From a virus: a stretch of DNA of 21,019 bases. The notes below the pieces were generated by a model. That model ran no database searches. It was given only the letters and a program-made list of their open reading frames with translations, and was not told the origin of the DNA. A program made the position numbers and the translations under genes. Positions 1 to 6,830 of the stretch are shown piece by piece (positions within the stretch are counted from its first letter, which is position 1; each line of letters opens with the position of its first letter). The stretch lies in IMG/VR virus record IMGVR_UViG_3300032236_000914, positions 1 through 21,019 of that record; one strand, given 5' to 3'.

Positions 1-402
1 ACTTTTGATTTATTTCATAGTGGTCACGTAAACTTATTAAAAAAATGTAAAGAAATAGCGGGGCCAGATGGTACTGTAATTGTTTCTTTAAACACTGATG
101 ATTTTATTTTAAACTATAAAGGTAAGTCGCCAGTTTGTAGCGATGCTGAAAGAAAAACAGTTTTAGAGGCATGTAAATATGTAGATGAAGTTGTTATGAA
201 TGTTGGCGGAGAAAACTCAAAGATTGCAATAGAATTGTCAAATCCAGATTACATTGTTGTTGGATCTGATTGGGCTAAAAAGGATTACTATGCTCAAATG
301 GGTTTTGATCAAGACTGGCTTGATGAACGTGGTATAGGTTTATGCTATGTTCCATATACAAAAACAATTTCATCAACTAATTTGAAAGCGAGAATGAAAT
401 GA
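1..402 (+). CDS. Cytidylyltransferase-family nucleotidyltransferase (5' end cut by window)
   Basis: The reading frame is open from base 1, so the start lies upstream. The first visible residues, TFDLFHSGHVNLLKKCKEIA, contain the HxGH nucleotide-binding motif of the cytidylyltransferase superfamily (glycerol-3-phosphate cytidylyltransferase, ADP-heptose synthase type). The C-terminus carries ISSTNLK, matching the family's second motif (IS[ST]T.IK/R). Such enzymes join CTP or ATP to a phosphorylated small molecule, releasing pyrophosphate and giving an activated donor. Here the probable use is precursor supply for the glycosyltransferase that follows, whose start overlaps this stop (ATGA, 4 nt), so the two are probably translationally coupled. 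The exact substrate cannot be read from the sequence. About 134 residues are visible, nearly a full domain of the usual ~130-140. Confidence 0.85.
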   Translation, partial: TFDLFHSGHVNLLKKCKEIAGPDGTVIVSLNTDDFILNYKGKSPVCSDAERKTVLEACKYVDEVVMNVGGENSKIAIELSNPDYIVVGSDWAKKDYYAQMGFDQDWLDERGIGLCYVPYTKTISSTNLKARMK

Positions 403-1832
403 GTTTTTACCCATATATAGTTAAATGGGATGCGGTTCATAATAATGTACTTGATATTGAAGCAAAGTTTGAAGAAATTGGTCAGCCTCATACAGTAATT
501 AATTCTGGGGAATTAAAAAAAGATAATTGGAAAAATGTAGGCGACATAAGATATTATCGTCAACTTTTAACTGCATTAAAAGATTTTGATCCATCATATG
601 ATTATATGGGATATATTTGCGGAGATGTAAGTTCAAATGAATGGGATGATGTATTAAGTCGTGCCGAATATGTTTTGAATAGCTATAATGTCGGAGTATA
701 TGCTCCACATTTAACTCATGAGCCATGGAGTAAAAATTCTTGTTATCTTGAAAGTGTACCAGGAGATGATGATCTTTTTGTTGCTTGCCAAACTGATGGC
801 ATAATGATTTTTATTCACAGGGATATTGTAAAGATTATGCTTGAATACTTTGATTATCTTTCAAGCAAAATTGATTTGACCACCATAACAAGTGGTTGGG
901 GTATGGATATGATCTGGTGCACATTATCTATGTACCTAGATATGATGATACTTAGAGACAATAAATATATAGTAAATCACCCTGCTGGAAGTAGTTATGA
1001 TCATTCAAAAGCATCACAAGAGCTAAAAATAGTTTTAGATGTTTTCAATGAATTTGCTGTAAGTTTGGGTTATGATTTAAATAGAATTGGTTCTTTACAA
1101 TCAAATATTTATGGAAGAATGTCACATAATTTAAATTCAATGCATACTTCAACTTTTTATAATGTACCGCTTAACCTGTATGACCCAATACATGAGTTAA
1201 ATTATCATATTGTAAGCATTGATGATTCAAGAAAGATAAACAAGGATAAATTAAGAAACTTTATTAATGGTAAAGAAGTTGAAATTCCATGCTTAAATGC
1301 AAGGATAGAAAGTAATGTAGATAAATTTTTTCAAGAAAATCCAGAAGTTAAACTAACTTGGCAAGGATTAAAAGCTGGAGAGATTGGTTGTTTTGGAAGC
1401 CATTACTTAGCGTGGAAATATCTTAAAAATTCAAGCTTAAAAATGTTAACTGTTTTTGAAGATGACATAATTGTTCATGATAATTTTAAAGAGCAATATA
1501 ATAATTTAATTAATAATGCACCAAAAAATTGGGACATAATTAGTATTTTTGTTGATCCAAATCAATATCCAAGATTTGACAAAAACCAAAAGGTAAACTA
1601 TTATATTGCTAAAGGTTACCAAGATTGGTCAACCTTGGGATATATCATATCAAAGAGCGGGGCTGAAAAGATATGTAAGTTTGTAGAAGAAAATGGAATG
1701 AATCAACCAGTTGATTGGTACATATTCAGAAATGGGCATGAAGGTCATTTTAATGTTTACACTTTACCTCCATATATAAAAAGTTCTTTAGAAATAGATC
1801 ACACATATCCGTCACAAGTTCAAGGAGAATAA
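399..1832 (+). CDS. Two-domain glycosyltransferase with C-terminal GT25-like domain
   Basis: 477 residues. The C-terminal part (about 265-470) resembles family 25 glycosyltransferases (LPS/collagen galactosyltransferase type): it has GEIGCFGSH at 327-335 and the acidic metal/nucleotide-sugar motif FEDDI at 353-357, followed by a VDWYIF segment. The N-terminal part (about 1-210) looks like a separate domain, with GWGMD at 166-170 and HPAGSSYDH at 194-202; this recalls GT-A-like domains such as DUF707, but that link is weak. The protein may add sugars to modified phage DNA, to virion proteins or to a host surface glycan; the neighbours (a cytidylyltransferase upstream, a nucleotide-modification-associated protein downstream) do not decide between these. 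The start overlaps the upstream stop, and the stop overlaps the next start. Confidence 0.75.
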   Translation: MSFYPYIVKWDAVHNNVLDIEAKFEEIGQPHTVINSGELKKDNWKNVGDIRYYRQLLTALKDFDPSYDYMGYICGDVSSNEWDDVLSRAEYVLNSYNVGVYAPHLTHEPWSKNSCYLESVPGDDDLFVACQTDGIMIFIHRDIVKIMLEYFDYLSSKIDLTTITSGWGMDMIWCTLSMYLDMMILRDNKYIVNHPAGSSYDHSKASQELKIVLDVFNEFAVSLGYDLNRIGSLQSNIYGRMSHNLNSMHTSTFYNVPLNLYDPIHELNYHIVSIDDSRKINKDKLRNFINGKEVEIPCLNARIESNVDKFFQENPEVKLTWQGLKAGEIGCFGSHYLAWKYLKNSSLKMLTVFEDDIIVHDNFKEQYNNLINNAPKNWDIISIFVDPNQYPRFDKNQKVNYYIAKGYQDWSTLGYIISKSGAEKICKFVEENGMNQPVDWYIFRNGHEGHFNVYTLPPYIKSSLEIDHTYPSQVQGE

Positions 1833-2179
1833 TGATAAGTACAGATTATCCTAATAAAGATAGCTTTATTTCATGGGTTGCAGATTTGCAATTGATAGCA
1901 ACCAGCGCACCTTCGGGACAAAAGATTATTACAAAATGCCTTGATGTTGCAGAAATGCTTATTAAGAAAAATGTGTCTTACGGTGATTCGGCAATTAGCC
2001 CAAAAAGAATATTTGCTAAATCTGACAATGTTGAACAGATTAAGGTAAGAATTGATGATAAGTTAAATCGCATATCTAACTCTGAGGGGTATCCAGGAGA
2101 TAATGATATTGATGATTTGATTGGTTATTTAATCTTACTTAAAATTGCTGTTGACAAAAACAGAAAAGATAAGATATAA
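1832..2179 (+). CDS. Nucleotide modification associated domain 1 (Nmad1/DUF1599) protein
   Basis: 115 residues. The central and C-terminal sequence, with NVSYGDSAISPKRIFAK, IKVRIDDKLNRI and DDLIGYLILLKIA, closely follows the DUF1599/Nmad1 pattern (a YGDSA segment, a RIDDKL.RI helix and a DLIGYL helix). This family is known from phages and was linked by genome context to modified nucleotides; its biochemical activity is not settled. The ATG overlaps the last base of the glycosyltransferase stop (TAATG), so it is the last gene of a coupled three-gene cluster. A consensus promoter for the next gene lies inside its last codons. Confidence 0.8.
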   Translation: MISTDYPNKDSFISWVADLQLIATSAPSGQKIITKCLDVAEMLIKKNVSYGDSAISPKRIFAKSDNVEQIKVRIDDKLNRISNSEGYPGDNDIDDLIGYLILLKIAVDKNRKDKI

Positions 2180-2180
2180 T
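2151..2180 (+). promoter_or_regulatory. Promoter, TTGACA-N18-TATAAT, leaderless for the gene at 2186
   Basis: TTGACA at 2151-2156 and TATAAT at 2175-2180 are both perfect sigma-70/SigA-type hexamers, 18 nt apart. Only 5 nt separate the -10 box from the ATG at 2186, so transcription should begin at or beside the start codon. The promoter lies inside the end of the Nmad1 gene and would drive the packaging genes. Confidence 0.8.
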
Positions 2181-2185
2181 TAAGT

Positions 2186-2371
2186 ATGCCAACATACGTA
2201 TATAGATGTATAGATGATGAAGATCATGCAATTCTTGAAGTTACCCGTTCAATTACGGATGAAGAGGGTTCTTACAAGTGTGAAGAATGTGAATCAGTAA
2301 TGGTTAGATATTACACACCCTTTGGTATTCAATTTAAAGGATCAGGGTTTTATAAAACAGACAATGGATAA
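2186..2371 (+). CDS. FmdB-like zinc-ribbon protein with one degenerate metal knuckle
   Basis: 61 residues that follow the FmdB/CxxC_CxxC_SSSS family from end to end: the opening MPTYVYRC, a central SITDEEG, the KCEECES knuckle and the ending GIQFKGSGFYKTD. The family normally binds zinc through two CxxC pairs. Here the first knuckle keeps only one cysteine (RCIDDED), so metal binding may be weakened or altered. Roles of the family are poorly known; the protein may be a small regulator or an accessory of packaging. It has no Shine-Dalgarno and lies 5 nt after a perfect -10 box, so it is read as leaderless. The next start lies inside its last codons. Confidence 0.8.
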   Translation: MPTYVYRCIDDEDHAILEVTRSITDEEGSYKCEECESVMVRYYTPFGIQFKGSGFYKTDNG

Positions 2372-2891
2372 TGAAATAGAACTTGCTGGTCAATTTGATC
2401 AAATGAATAAGGTAATTGAAGAACTATTAAAAGGTGGTACTTCAACCCAAATTGCAAAAAATTTAAATCTTACACGTGTTCAAGTTGAAAATCATATTAA
2501 GACTTGGAAAGAGCTTGTTCAAGATAATACTGCTATTAAAGCCCGTGCCAAAGAAGCACTTGCAGGTGCTGATGAACATTATAGTATGCTAATTAAAGAA
2601 GCTTGGAGTGTTGTAAACGAGGCTGGTGTTGCATCAGAACTTAATACAAAAAATGCAGCATTAAAGCTTATTGCTGATATTGAAGCTAAGCGTATTGATA
2701 TGTTAAACAAGGCGGGAGTCTTGGAAAACAATAGCATGGCTGATGAGATTCTTGAGAATGAAAGAAAACAAGAAGTTTTGGTAGGAATATTAAGAGATGT
2801 AACTTCATCATGTGATCATTGTAAATTTGAAGTGGCAAAAAGATTATCTGAAGTTACTGGTCAAGTAGAAGCCGTAATAATCAATGAATGA
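2364..2891 (+). CDS. Probable terminase small subunit (HTH protein)
   Basis: 175 residues from the ATG at 2364, chosen because it overlaps the upstream stop by 8 nt; an upstream in-frame codon at 2322 would run far back into the zinc-ribbon gene. Residues about 17-48 form a likely helix-turn-helix (GGTSTQIAKNLNLTRVQVEN), followed by long charged helices. A small HTH protein coupled to the large terminase is the usual place and design of TerS, which recognises phage DNA and feeds it to TerL. The CDHC near the C-terminus is a lone pair. The call rests mainly on position and HTH, since small terminases diverge strongly in sequence. Confidence 0.65.
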   Translation: MDNEIELAGQFDQMNKVIEELLKGGTSTQIAKNLNLTRVQVENHIKTWKELVQDNTAIKARAKEALAGADEHYSMLIKEAWSVVNEAGVASELNTKNAALKLIADIEAKRIDMLNKAGVLENNSMADEILENERKQEVLVGILRDVTSSCDHCKFEVAKRLSEVTGQVEAVIINE

Positions 2892-4725
2892 TTTTAATGT
2901 ATTTTTGGATGCATTAAGTGGTGATGATTTTGATGAAACTCCAGCCACACTAGAAGAATTTGTAACTGATAAAAAATATCTTGGTCTTCCGCCATTATCA
3001 GAGTTGCAATATACAATGATTAAAGCTTCAACACAAATTTATAAAAAAGAAACTCTTATTAAACTTTATGGTGAAGAACAAGGCAATAAAATATTTAAAC
3101 AGACATGTAATGAAGTTATATTGCAGTTGGGTAAAGGATCTGGAAAAGACTATACATCTACAATTGCTTGTGCATATATGGTTCATATGTTATTGTGTCT
3201 TTCTGACCCCGCCAGATATTATGGCAAACCTCCAGGAGATGCTATTGATATTATTAATATTGCTATTAACGCTGTTCAGGCAAACCGAGTATTCTTTAAG
3301 GGATTTAATCAGCGTATTGAAAAGTCTCCATGGTTTCAGGGAAGATATATTGCTAAAGCAAATATGGTTGAATTTGATAAGGGCGTAACAGTTCACTCAG
3401 GTCACTCAGAATCCGAGGCTTGGGAAGGATATAACGTTATTGCAGTTATCCTTGATGAAATTTCGGGATTTGAGCTTGAATCAACATCAGGTCATCAAAA
3501 TGCAAAAACTGCATCTTCAATTTATAAGATGTATAAAGGATCTATTACTTCTCGTTTTCCAGATTTTGGAAAACTTGTTTTACTTTCATTCCCACGTTTT
3601 AAAAACGATTATATTCAGCAAAGATACAATGAATCAATTGCAGAAAAAGAAGTAGTTTTAAGACATCATAAATTTAAAGTTAACCCAGATTTACCAGAAG
3701 GCACTCAGGGAAATGAATTTGAAATTGAGTGGGAAGAAGATCATATAATATCTTATAAGATGCCCAAGCTTTTTGCACTCAAAAGACCAACTTGGGAAAT
3801 TAACCCTACCAGAAAAATTGAAGATTTTACAGAAGCATTTTATACAGATCCTATGGATGCTTTAATGCGTTTTGCTTGCATGCCTCCAGATGCTACTGAT
3901 GCATTCTTCAAAAATCGTGCGGTAATTGAAAAAGCTTTTTCTAATCCTAAGTTAAATGTTGATGAGTATGGAAGATTTGATGATCATTTTAAACCAAAAG
4001 AAGATATAAAGTATTTCATGCACGTAGACTTGGCGCAAAAACATGACCACTGTGCAGTAGCATTGGCGCACGTAGATGGCTGGGTTACAATGAAAATTGG
4101 TGATCAATATAAAGAAGCAGCACCTAGAGTTATTGTAGATGCAGTAAGATACTGGACTCCAACAGCTTCAAAATCTGTTGATTTTACAGAAGTTAAAGAT
4201 TATATTACATCTGTAAGAGAGCGGGGATTCAATCTTAAATTGGTTACATTTGACCGCTGGAATTCTCATGATATGATGCAACAACTTGGTGTACATGGAA
4301 TTAAAACAGAGATCCTTTCGGTAGCTAAAAAACATTATGAGGATATGTCTCTTACATTAACCGAAGAAAGATTGCATGGACCAAATATACAGTTGTTAAT
4401 TGATGAATTGCTTCAACTACGTATTGTTAAGGATAAGGTAGACCACCCCAGAAAAGGCTCTAAAGATTTATCTGACGCAGTTTGTGGTGCAGTATTTAAT
4501 GCAATATCTTTAACTCCTCCAGACCAAGACAAGGAAGTAGAGATATATACTTATTCTGGGGTATTTGCAGATGAGATTGCACAATTAAAAGCTGAATCTG
4601 ATGCAAGAATGAAAAATACTATTAGGTTGCCAGAAAAGCGGGTAATGCCAAATGATATTCGTGATTTCTTTGATGATGACGATAGTGAATACAAAGATAT
4701 AGTTGACAACTTCAAAATACTATAG
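2884..4725 (+). CDS. terL: Terminase large subunit (packaging ATPase and nuclease)
   Basis: 613 residues, the usual size. The N-terminal ATPase has a Walker A-type loop GKGSGKD at 83-89, a Walker B strand VIAVILDE with D191-E192, and a coupling-motif-like LLSFPRF at about 233-239. The C-terminal RNase H-like nuclease has the expected acidic residues: D382 in YFMHVDLAQKHDHC, D457 in VTFDRWN, and D528/D531 in SKDLSDAV. It cuts concatemeric phage DNA and drives it into the prohead through the portal. The start overlaps the probable TerS gene by 8 nt, so they form a translational unit. The stop codon lies in the spacer of the next promoter. No intein or intron is seen. Confidence 0.95.
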   Translation: MNDFNVFLDALSGDDFDETPATLEEFVTDKKYLGLPPLSELQYTMIKASTQIYKKETLIKLYGEEQGNKIFKQTCNEVILQLGKGSGKDYTSTIACAYMVHMLLCLSDPARYYGKPPGDAIDIINIAINAVQANRVFFKGFNQRIEKSPWFQGRYIAKANMVEFDKGVTVHSGHSESEAWEGYNVIAVILDEISGFELESTSGHQNAKTASSIYKMYKGSITSRFPDFGKLVLLSFPRFKNDYIQQRYNESIAEKEVVLRHHKFKVNPDLPEGTQGNEFEIEWEEDHIISYKMPKLFALKRPTWEINPTRKIEDFTEAFYTDPMDALMRFACMPPDATDAFFKNRAVIEKAFSNPKLNVDEYGRFDDHFKPKEDIKYFMHVDLAQKHDHCAVALAHVDGWVTMKIGDQYKEAAPRVIVDAVRYWTPTASKSVDFTEVKDYITSVRERGFNLKLVTFDRWNSHDMMQQLGVHGIKTEILSVAKKHYEDMSLTLTEERLHGPNIQLLIDELLQLRIVKDKVDHPRKGSKDLSDAVCGAVFNAISLTPPDQDKEVEIYTYSGVFADEIAQLKAESDARMKNTIRLPEKRVMPNDIRDFFDDDDSEYKDIVDNFKIL

Positions 4726-4731
4726 TAGAAT
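4703..4731 (+). promoter_or_regulatory. Promoter, TTGACA-N17-TAGAAT
   Basis: TTGACA at 4703-4708 and TAGAAT at 4726-4731 with an ideal 17-nt spacer. The terL stop (4723-4725) lies in the spacer. Transcription should begin near 4738, giving a leader of about 23 nt with the ribosome site AAAGGA before the ATG at 4761. It would also cover tRNA-Asn. Confidence 0.75.
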
Positions 4732-4760
4732 AACGCTACAACAACAAACAAAGGATAACA

Positions 4761-5048
4761 ATGTTAGCAAATGGAACAATTAAAACCATTGAAGATGAAG
4801 ATGATATTTATATTAGTTTAACTTCATTGTGTGAATATTTTGCACAATCATCATCAAATATGAGAAAAGAAATTCGTCATGCAAATCCAGCAGATAAGCG
4901 ATATGCTAATGGACTTTATGATATGATGCATACTATTGCAGAAGAAATGATTGAACTTGGAAAGTATGAAGCACAACGCAGAATGATTCAAGGTCCAGAA
5001 GATTTGCTTAAGATGATTGACAAAGCAAATAACGGTTTGGTAGAATAA
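4761..5048 (+). CDS. Phage protein of unknown function (95 aa)
   Basis: I do not recognise this family. The protein is soluble and probably mostly helical, with an acidic N-terminus and a charged C-terminal helix rich in Met and Glu (AEEMIELGKYEAQRRMIQ). There are no cysteines that would make a metal site and no membrane segment. The start is supported by AAAGGA about 8 nt upstream and by a dedicated consensus promoter at 4703-4731. It sits between terL and tRNA-Asn, and the transcript probably continues into the tRNA. Confidence 0.75.
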   Translation: MLANGTIKTIEDEDDIYISLTSLCEYFAQSSSNMRKEIRHANPADKRYANGLYDMMHTIAEEMIELGKYEAQRRMIQGPEDLLKMIDKANNGLVE

Positions 5049-5054
5049 TAATAT

Positions 5055-5130
5055 TGGCCTGTAGCTGAATTGGCACAGCGTCCCGCTGTTAACGGGAAGA
5101 TTGCAGGTCCGAGTCCTGCCAGGCCAGCCA
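5055..5130 (+). tRNA. tRNA-Asn (anticodon GTT)
   Basis: Perfect 7-bp acceptor TGGCCTG/CAGGCCA, TA at positions 8-9, D-stem GCTG/CAGC, anticodon stem TCCCG/CGGGA with loop CTGTTAA (GTT), T-stem GCAGG/CCTGC with loop TCCGAGT, discriminator G and an encoded CCA. 76 nt. It reads AAC and AAU, the latter frequent in this AT-rich phage. Confidence 0.93.
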
Positions 5131-5155
5131 ATTATTAACCAACTAATAGAGAGAG

Positions 5156-5161
5156 TATAAT
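5156..5161 (+). promoter_or_regulatory. Possible -10 box (TATAAT) just before the gene at 5163/5169
   Basis: Perfect TATAAT with no good -35 (TTATTA at 5132-5137, 18 nt away, is weak). It would start RNA near 5168, fitting the second ATG. It could equally be chance in AT-rich DNA. Confidence 0.4.
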
Positions 5162-5162
5162 T

Positions 5163-5408
5163 ATGAATATGATGGCAGAAAAAACAGAAGAAGTTATTGT
5201 TGAAAAAGAATATATTCTTGGACCTAGTAATCGTTGTGATGCATGTTCTGCCGAAGCATTAGTTTTGGTTAAAGGTGTTAATGGAGAACTTTTATTTTGT
5301 GGTCATCATTACGCAAAGCATGAAGAAGCATTAAAAGATTTTGCATATGAGATTACTGATGAGCGAGATAAGTTAATTCAAAACAAACTTATAGGATCTG
5401 AAAATTAA
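5163..5408 (+). CDS. DUF7455-like small zinc-site protein
   Basis: 81 residues. RCDACSAEALVLV, then LLFCGHHYAKH about twenty residues later, match the small DUF7455-type proteins common in Actinobacteria and their phages, with CxxC and CxHH as likely zinc ligands. The role is unknown. The start is uncertain: ATGs occur at 5163, 5169 and 5172. AGAGAG lies about 8 nt before 5163 as a weak ribosome site, while a TATAAT at 5156-5161 lies 7 nt before the ATG at 5169 and would make that one leaderless. The family domain begins well after all three. Confidence 0.75.
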   Translation: MNMMAEKTEEVIVEKEYILGPSNRCDACSAEALVLVKGVNGELLFCGHHYAKHEEALKDFAYEITDERDKLIQNKLIGSEN

Positions 5409-5410
5409 TT

Positions 5411-5438
5411 TTGAAGTAGCTCAAATATATGGTATGAT
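5411..5438 (+). promoter_or_regulatory. Promoter, TTGAAG-N16-TATGAT with extended -10, leaderless HNH gene
   Basis: TTGAAG at 5411-5416, TATGAT at 5433-5438 preceded by TG at 5430-5431 (TGn extended -10). Six nt then separate it from the ATG at 5445. It would drive the HNH gene and the tRNA/RNA cluster to 6303, where no other promoter is evident. Confidence 0.6.
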
Positions 5439-5444
5439 TAAGCT

Positions 5445-5876
5445 ATGAATAAAAAATGTATAACTTGCAACCAAATAAAAGACATAGAGTTGTTTGCAAA
5501 AGCAGCAAGATACAAAGATGGCAGAAGAAATTATTGTAAATCTTGCCATTCAATATATATGACAAATTACATAAAGAACAATCCAGGAAAGAGATCAAAG
5601 CAGAACCCAAACAGAAAGTTTAGAAGGCATGGATTAACTGAAGAAAAATATCTTGAGTTATATGAAAAGCATAATGGCAAATGCCATGCTTGTAAAGAAA
5701 GAGAAGGTACAAATATAGATCATGACCACAGTTGTTGTAATAAGGCAAGATCTTGTGGTAAATGTGTAAGAGGCTTGTTGTGTAGCCAATGCAATACAGC
5801 TTTAGGTTTATTAAATGATGATGAAGAAAAAATTAAAAATTTAATAAAGTATTTAAAGCAACCGACAGTATCCTAG
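5445..5876 (+). CDS. Endonuclease VII-like HNH endonuclease
   Basis: 143 residues. An N-terminal zinc ribbon (CITC at 5-8, CKSC at 31-34) precedes the recombination endonuclease VII-type His-Me core: C80/C83 (GKCHACK), IDHDH at 91-95, RGLLCSQCN with C113/C116 and N117, then ALGLL. Family members cut branched or double-stranded DNA; free-standing copies in phages often behave as homing-type elements. Two further genes of this design lie at 19302 and 20229. There is no Shine-Dalgarno, and the ATG lies 6 nt after the -10 box. Its last codons and stop (5874-5876) run into tRNA-Ile, an overlap of 15 nt. Confidence 0.88.
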   Translation: MNKKCITCNQIKDIELFAKAARYKDGRRNYCKSCHSIYMTNYIKNNPGKRSKQNPNRKFRRHGLTEEKYLELYEKHNGKCHACKEREGTNIDHDHSCCNKARSCGKCVRGLLCSQCNTALGLLNDDEEKIKNLIKYLKQPTVS

Positions 5877-5936
5877 CTTGGTTTTGGAAGTACTCTTATA
5901 AGGTATGTATCGCTGGTTCAAATCCAGCCTGTCGGA
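5862..5936 (+). tRNA. tRNA-Ile (anticodon TAT)
   Basis: Acceptor CCGACAG/CTGTCGG, TA at 8-9, D-stem TCC/GGA with a 12-nt loop, anticodon stem GTACT/GGTAT (two G-U pairs) with loop CTTATAA, T-stem GCTGG/CCAGC with loop TTCAAAT, discriminator A. CCA is not encoded. The TAT anticodon reads AUA directly rather than through a modified CAT tRNA, useful in an AT-rich genome where AUA is common. The 5' part overlaps the end of the HNH gene. Confidence 0.88.
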
Positions 5937-5940
5937 CTAG

Positions 5941-6012
5941 TTCCCGTTCGTCCAATTGGAAGGACAATGGCCTTTGAAGCCATGAATCGTGGTCCGAATC
6001 CACGGCGGGAAG
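5941..6012 (+). tRNA. tRNA-Gln (anticodon TTG)
   Basis: Acceptor TTCCCGT/GCGGGAA, D-stem GTCC/GGAC, anticodon stem ATGGC/GCCAT with loop CTTTGAA (TTG), 4-nt variable loop, T-stem CGTGG/CCACG with loop TCCGAAT, discriminator G, no encoded CCA. Reads CAA. Confidence 0.92.
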
Positions 6013-6015
6013 CAA

Positions 6016-6134
6016 GGCTATAGGTAGCACACCTTAGAATGGTATAGTTACATATAACAAATATAGGTACCCGTGTGTAAGAGTTCGGGGAGATAGGGCA
6101 GAGTCATTCTGTGCTGGAATATCTACCTATAGCC
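6016..6134 (+). ncRNA. Structured RNA candidate with 12-bp closing stem, inside the tRNA cluster
   Basis: A perfect 12-bp helix (GGCTATAGGTAG at 6016-6027 with CTACCTATAGCC at 6123-6134) encloses two arms. Arm one stacks CACAC 6028-6032/GTGTG 6073-6077, GGTA 6041-6044/TACC 6068-6071 and GTTA 6047-6050/TAAC 6055-6058. Arm two is CAGA 6099-6102/TCTG 6108-6111. The result is a three-way junction of about 119 nt between tRNA-Gln and tRNA-Thr. It has no tRNA T-loop and does not look like 5S rRNA, tmRNA or a group I intron to me. Phage T4's tRNA cluster also encodes two stable RNAs of unknown role, so a comparable stable RNA is plausible. It is probably cut out of the tRNA precursor. Confidence 0.65.
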
Positions 6135-6137
6135 CCT

Positions 6138-6212
6138 GCTTCCTTAGCTAAGTGGTATAGCATCCGCCTTGTAAGCGGAAGGCCGTCAGTTCAATCCTGA
6201 CAGGAAGCTCCA
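6138..6212 (+). tRNA. tRNA-Thr (anticodon TGT)
   Basis: Acceptor GCTTCCT/AGGAAGC, TA at 8-9, D-stem GCTA/TAGC, anticodon stem TCCGC/GCGGA with loop CTTGTAA (TGT), T-stem GTCAG/CTGAC with loop TTCAATC, discriminator T and encoded CCA. 75 nt; reads ACA. Confidence 0.94.
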
Positions 6213-6213
6213 A

Positions 6214-6303
6214 GGAAAAATGGCAGAGTGGTCTATTGCAGCGGATTGCTAATCCGCCGTAGGAATTATTTTCCTACCGTTGGTTCAAATCCAACTTTTT
6301 CCG
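6214..6303 (+). tRNA. tRNA-Ser (anticodon GCT)
   Basis: Acceptor GGAAAAA/TTTTTCC, anticodon stem GCGGA/TCCGC with loop TTGCTAA (GCT), long class II variable arm GTAGGAA/TTCCTAC, T-stem GTTGG/CCAAC with loop TTCAAAT, discriminator G, no CCA. The long variable arm is diagnostic for Ser. Reads AGC/AGU. Confidence 0.93.
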
Positions 6304-6312
6304 CAAATAATG

Positions 6313-6318
6313 TATAAT
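6313..6318 (+). promoter_or_regulatory. -10 box (TATAAT) for near-leaderless gene at 6327
   Basis: TATAAT with 8 nt to the ATG at 6327 and no clear -35. The 14-mer AAATAATGTATAAT here recurs at 9349-9362 before the gene at 9370, where the gap is 7 nt. Confidence 0.5.
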
Positions 6319-6326
6319 TAAATATC

Positions 6327-6830
6327 ATGACTGATGCACACGATGTAAATATGCAATTTAATATTTTAGCTCATATACCAGAGCATAATCCACGTGAATC
6401 TGATCCAAATTATAAATATTTTAATAGAGCCAAAGCCCGCATTAAAAAAGCGGGAATGTGGAGATGTGTTATTAATGATGATCTATGTGGTGGAGAACCA
6501 GAATTACATCATACACATATAGAGTTTTCACAACTTCCAAATGCAGATAAAGCTAAAGTTGAAGCTTATTTTGGTTTAAATTTTAAAGATGAAGATGAAT
6601 TTCAGCAATGGTTGGAAAGTCCAGGAAATCTAGAAGTTTTATGTACAAATCATCATAGAACACATTATGGCATTCATAGTCTTCCTCATGCTCTTTGGGA
6701 ATCCCTCCGATTTAGAAAGTCGGGTACGTTGCCAGCAGCGGAAGTATTGACTAAAGATGATATAATTAGTAATAATAAAATTAAAAAAGGAGATAAAAAT
6801 GGCCCTAGCACATCAAATAGTAGCACTTAA
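6327..6830 (+). CDS. HNH-type nuclease domain protein
   Basis: 167 residues. C47 and C54 (WRCVINDDLC), ELHHTHIEF with H61/H62/H64, then GNLEVLCTNHHRTHYG with N101, C106, H109/H110 and H113 form a recognisable HNH/His-Me finger arrangement with cysteine zinc ligands. It belongs to a different HNH subtype from the endonuclease VII-like genes. The C-terminal 40 residues are polar, Lys/Asn/Ser-rich and probably disordered; they overlap the next gene by 32 nt and hold its ribosome site. It directly follows the tRNA cluster and lies 8 nt after a TATAAT. Confidence 0.75.
   Translation: MTDAHDVNMQFNILAHIPEHNPRESDPNYKYFNRAKARIKKAGMWRCVINDDLCGGEPELHHTHIEFSQLPNADKAKVEAYFGLNFKDEDEFQQWLESPGNLEVLCTNHHRTHYGIHSLPHALWESLRFRKSGTLPAAEVLTKDDIISNNKIKKGDKNGPSTSNSST

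Noticed and set aside
2322-2363. Upstream start for the probable small terminase
   Set aside because: It would overlap the zinc-ribbon gene by 50 nt, while the ATG at 2364 gives the usual short overlap.
3068-3655. Extra + strand frames inside terL
   Set aside because: They are out of frame with well-conserved terminase motifs and have no ribosome sites.
6016-6134. 5S rRNA-like element (about 120 nt, three-way junction)
   Set aside because: Length and general shape recall 5S rRNA, but the terminal helix is longer and the conserved 5S loop sequences are not present.
5862-6303. Phage attachment site within the tRNA genes
   Set aside because: tRNA genes can be att sites, but no integrase or direct-repeat pair is seen; a tRNA cluster of this kind is usual in lytic phages.
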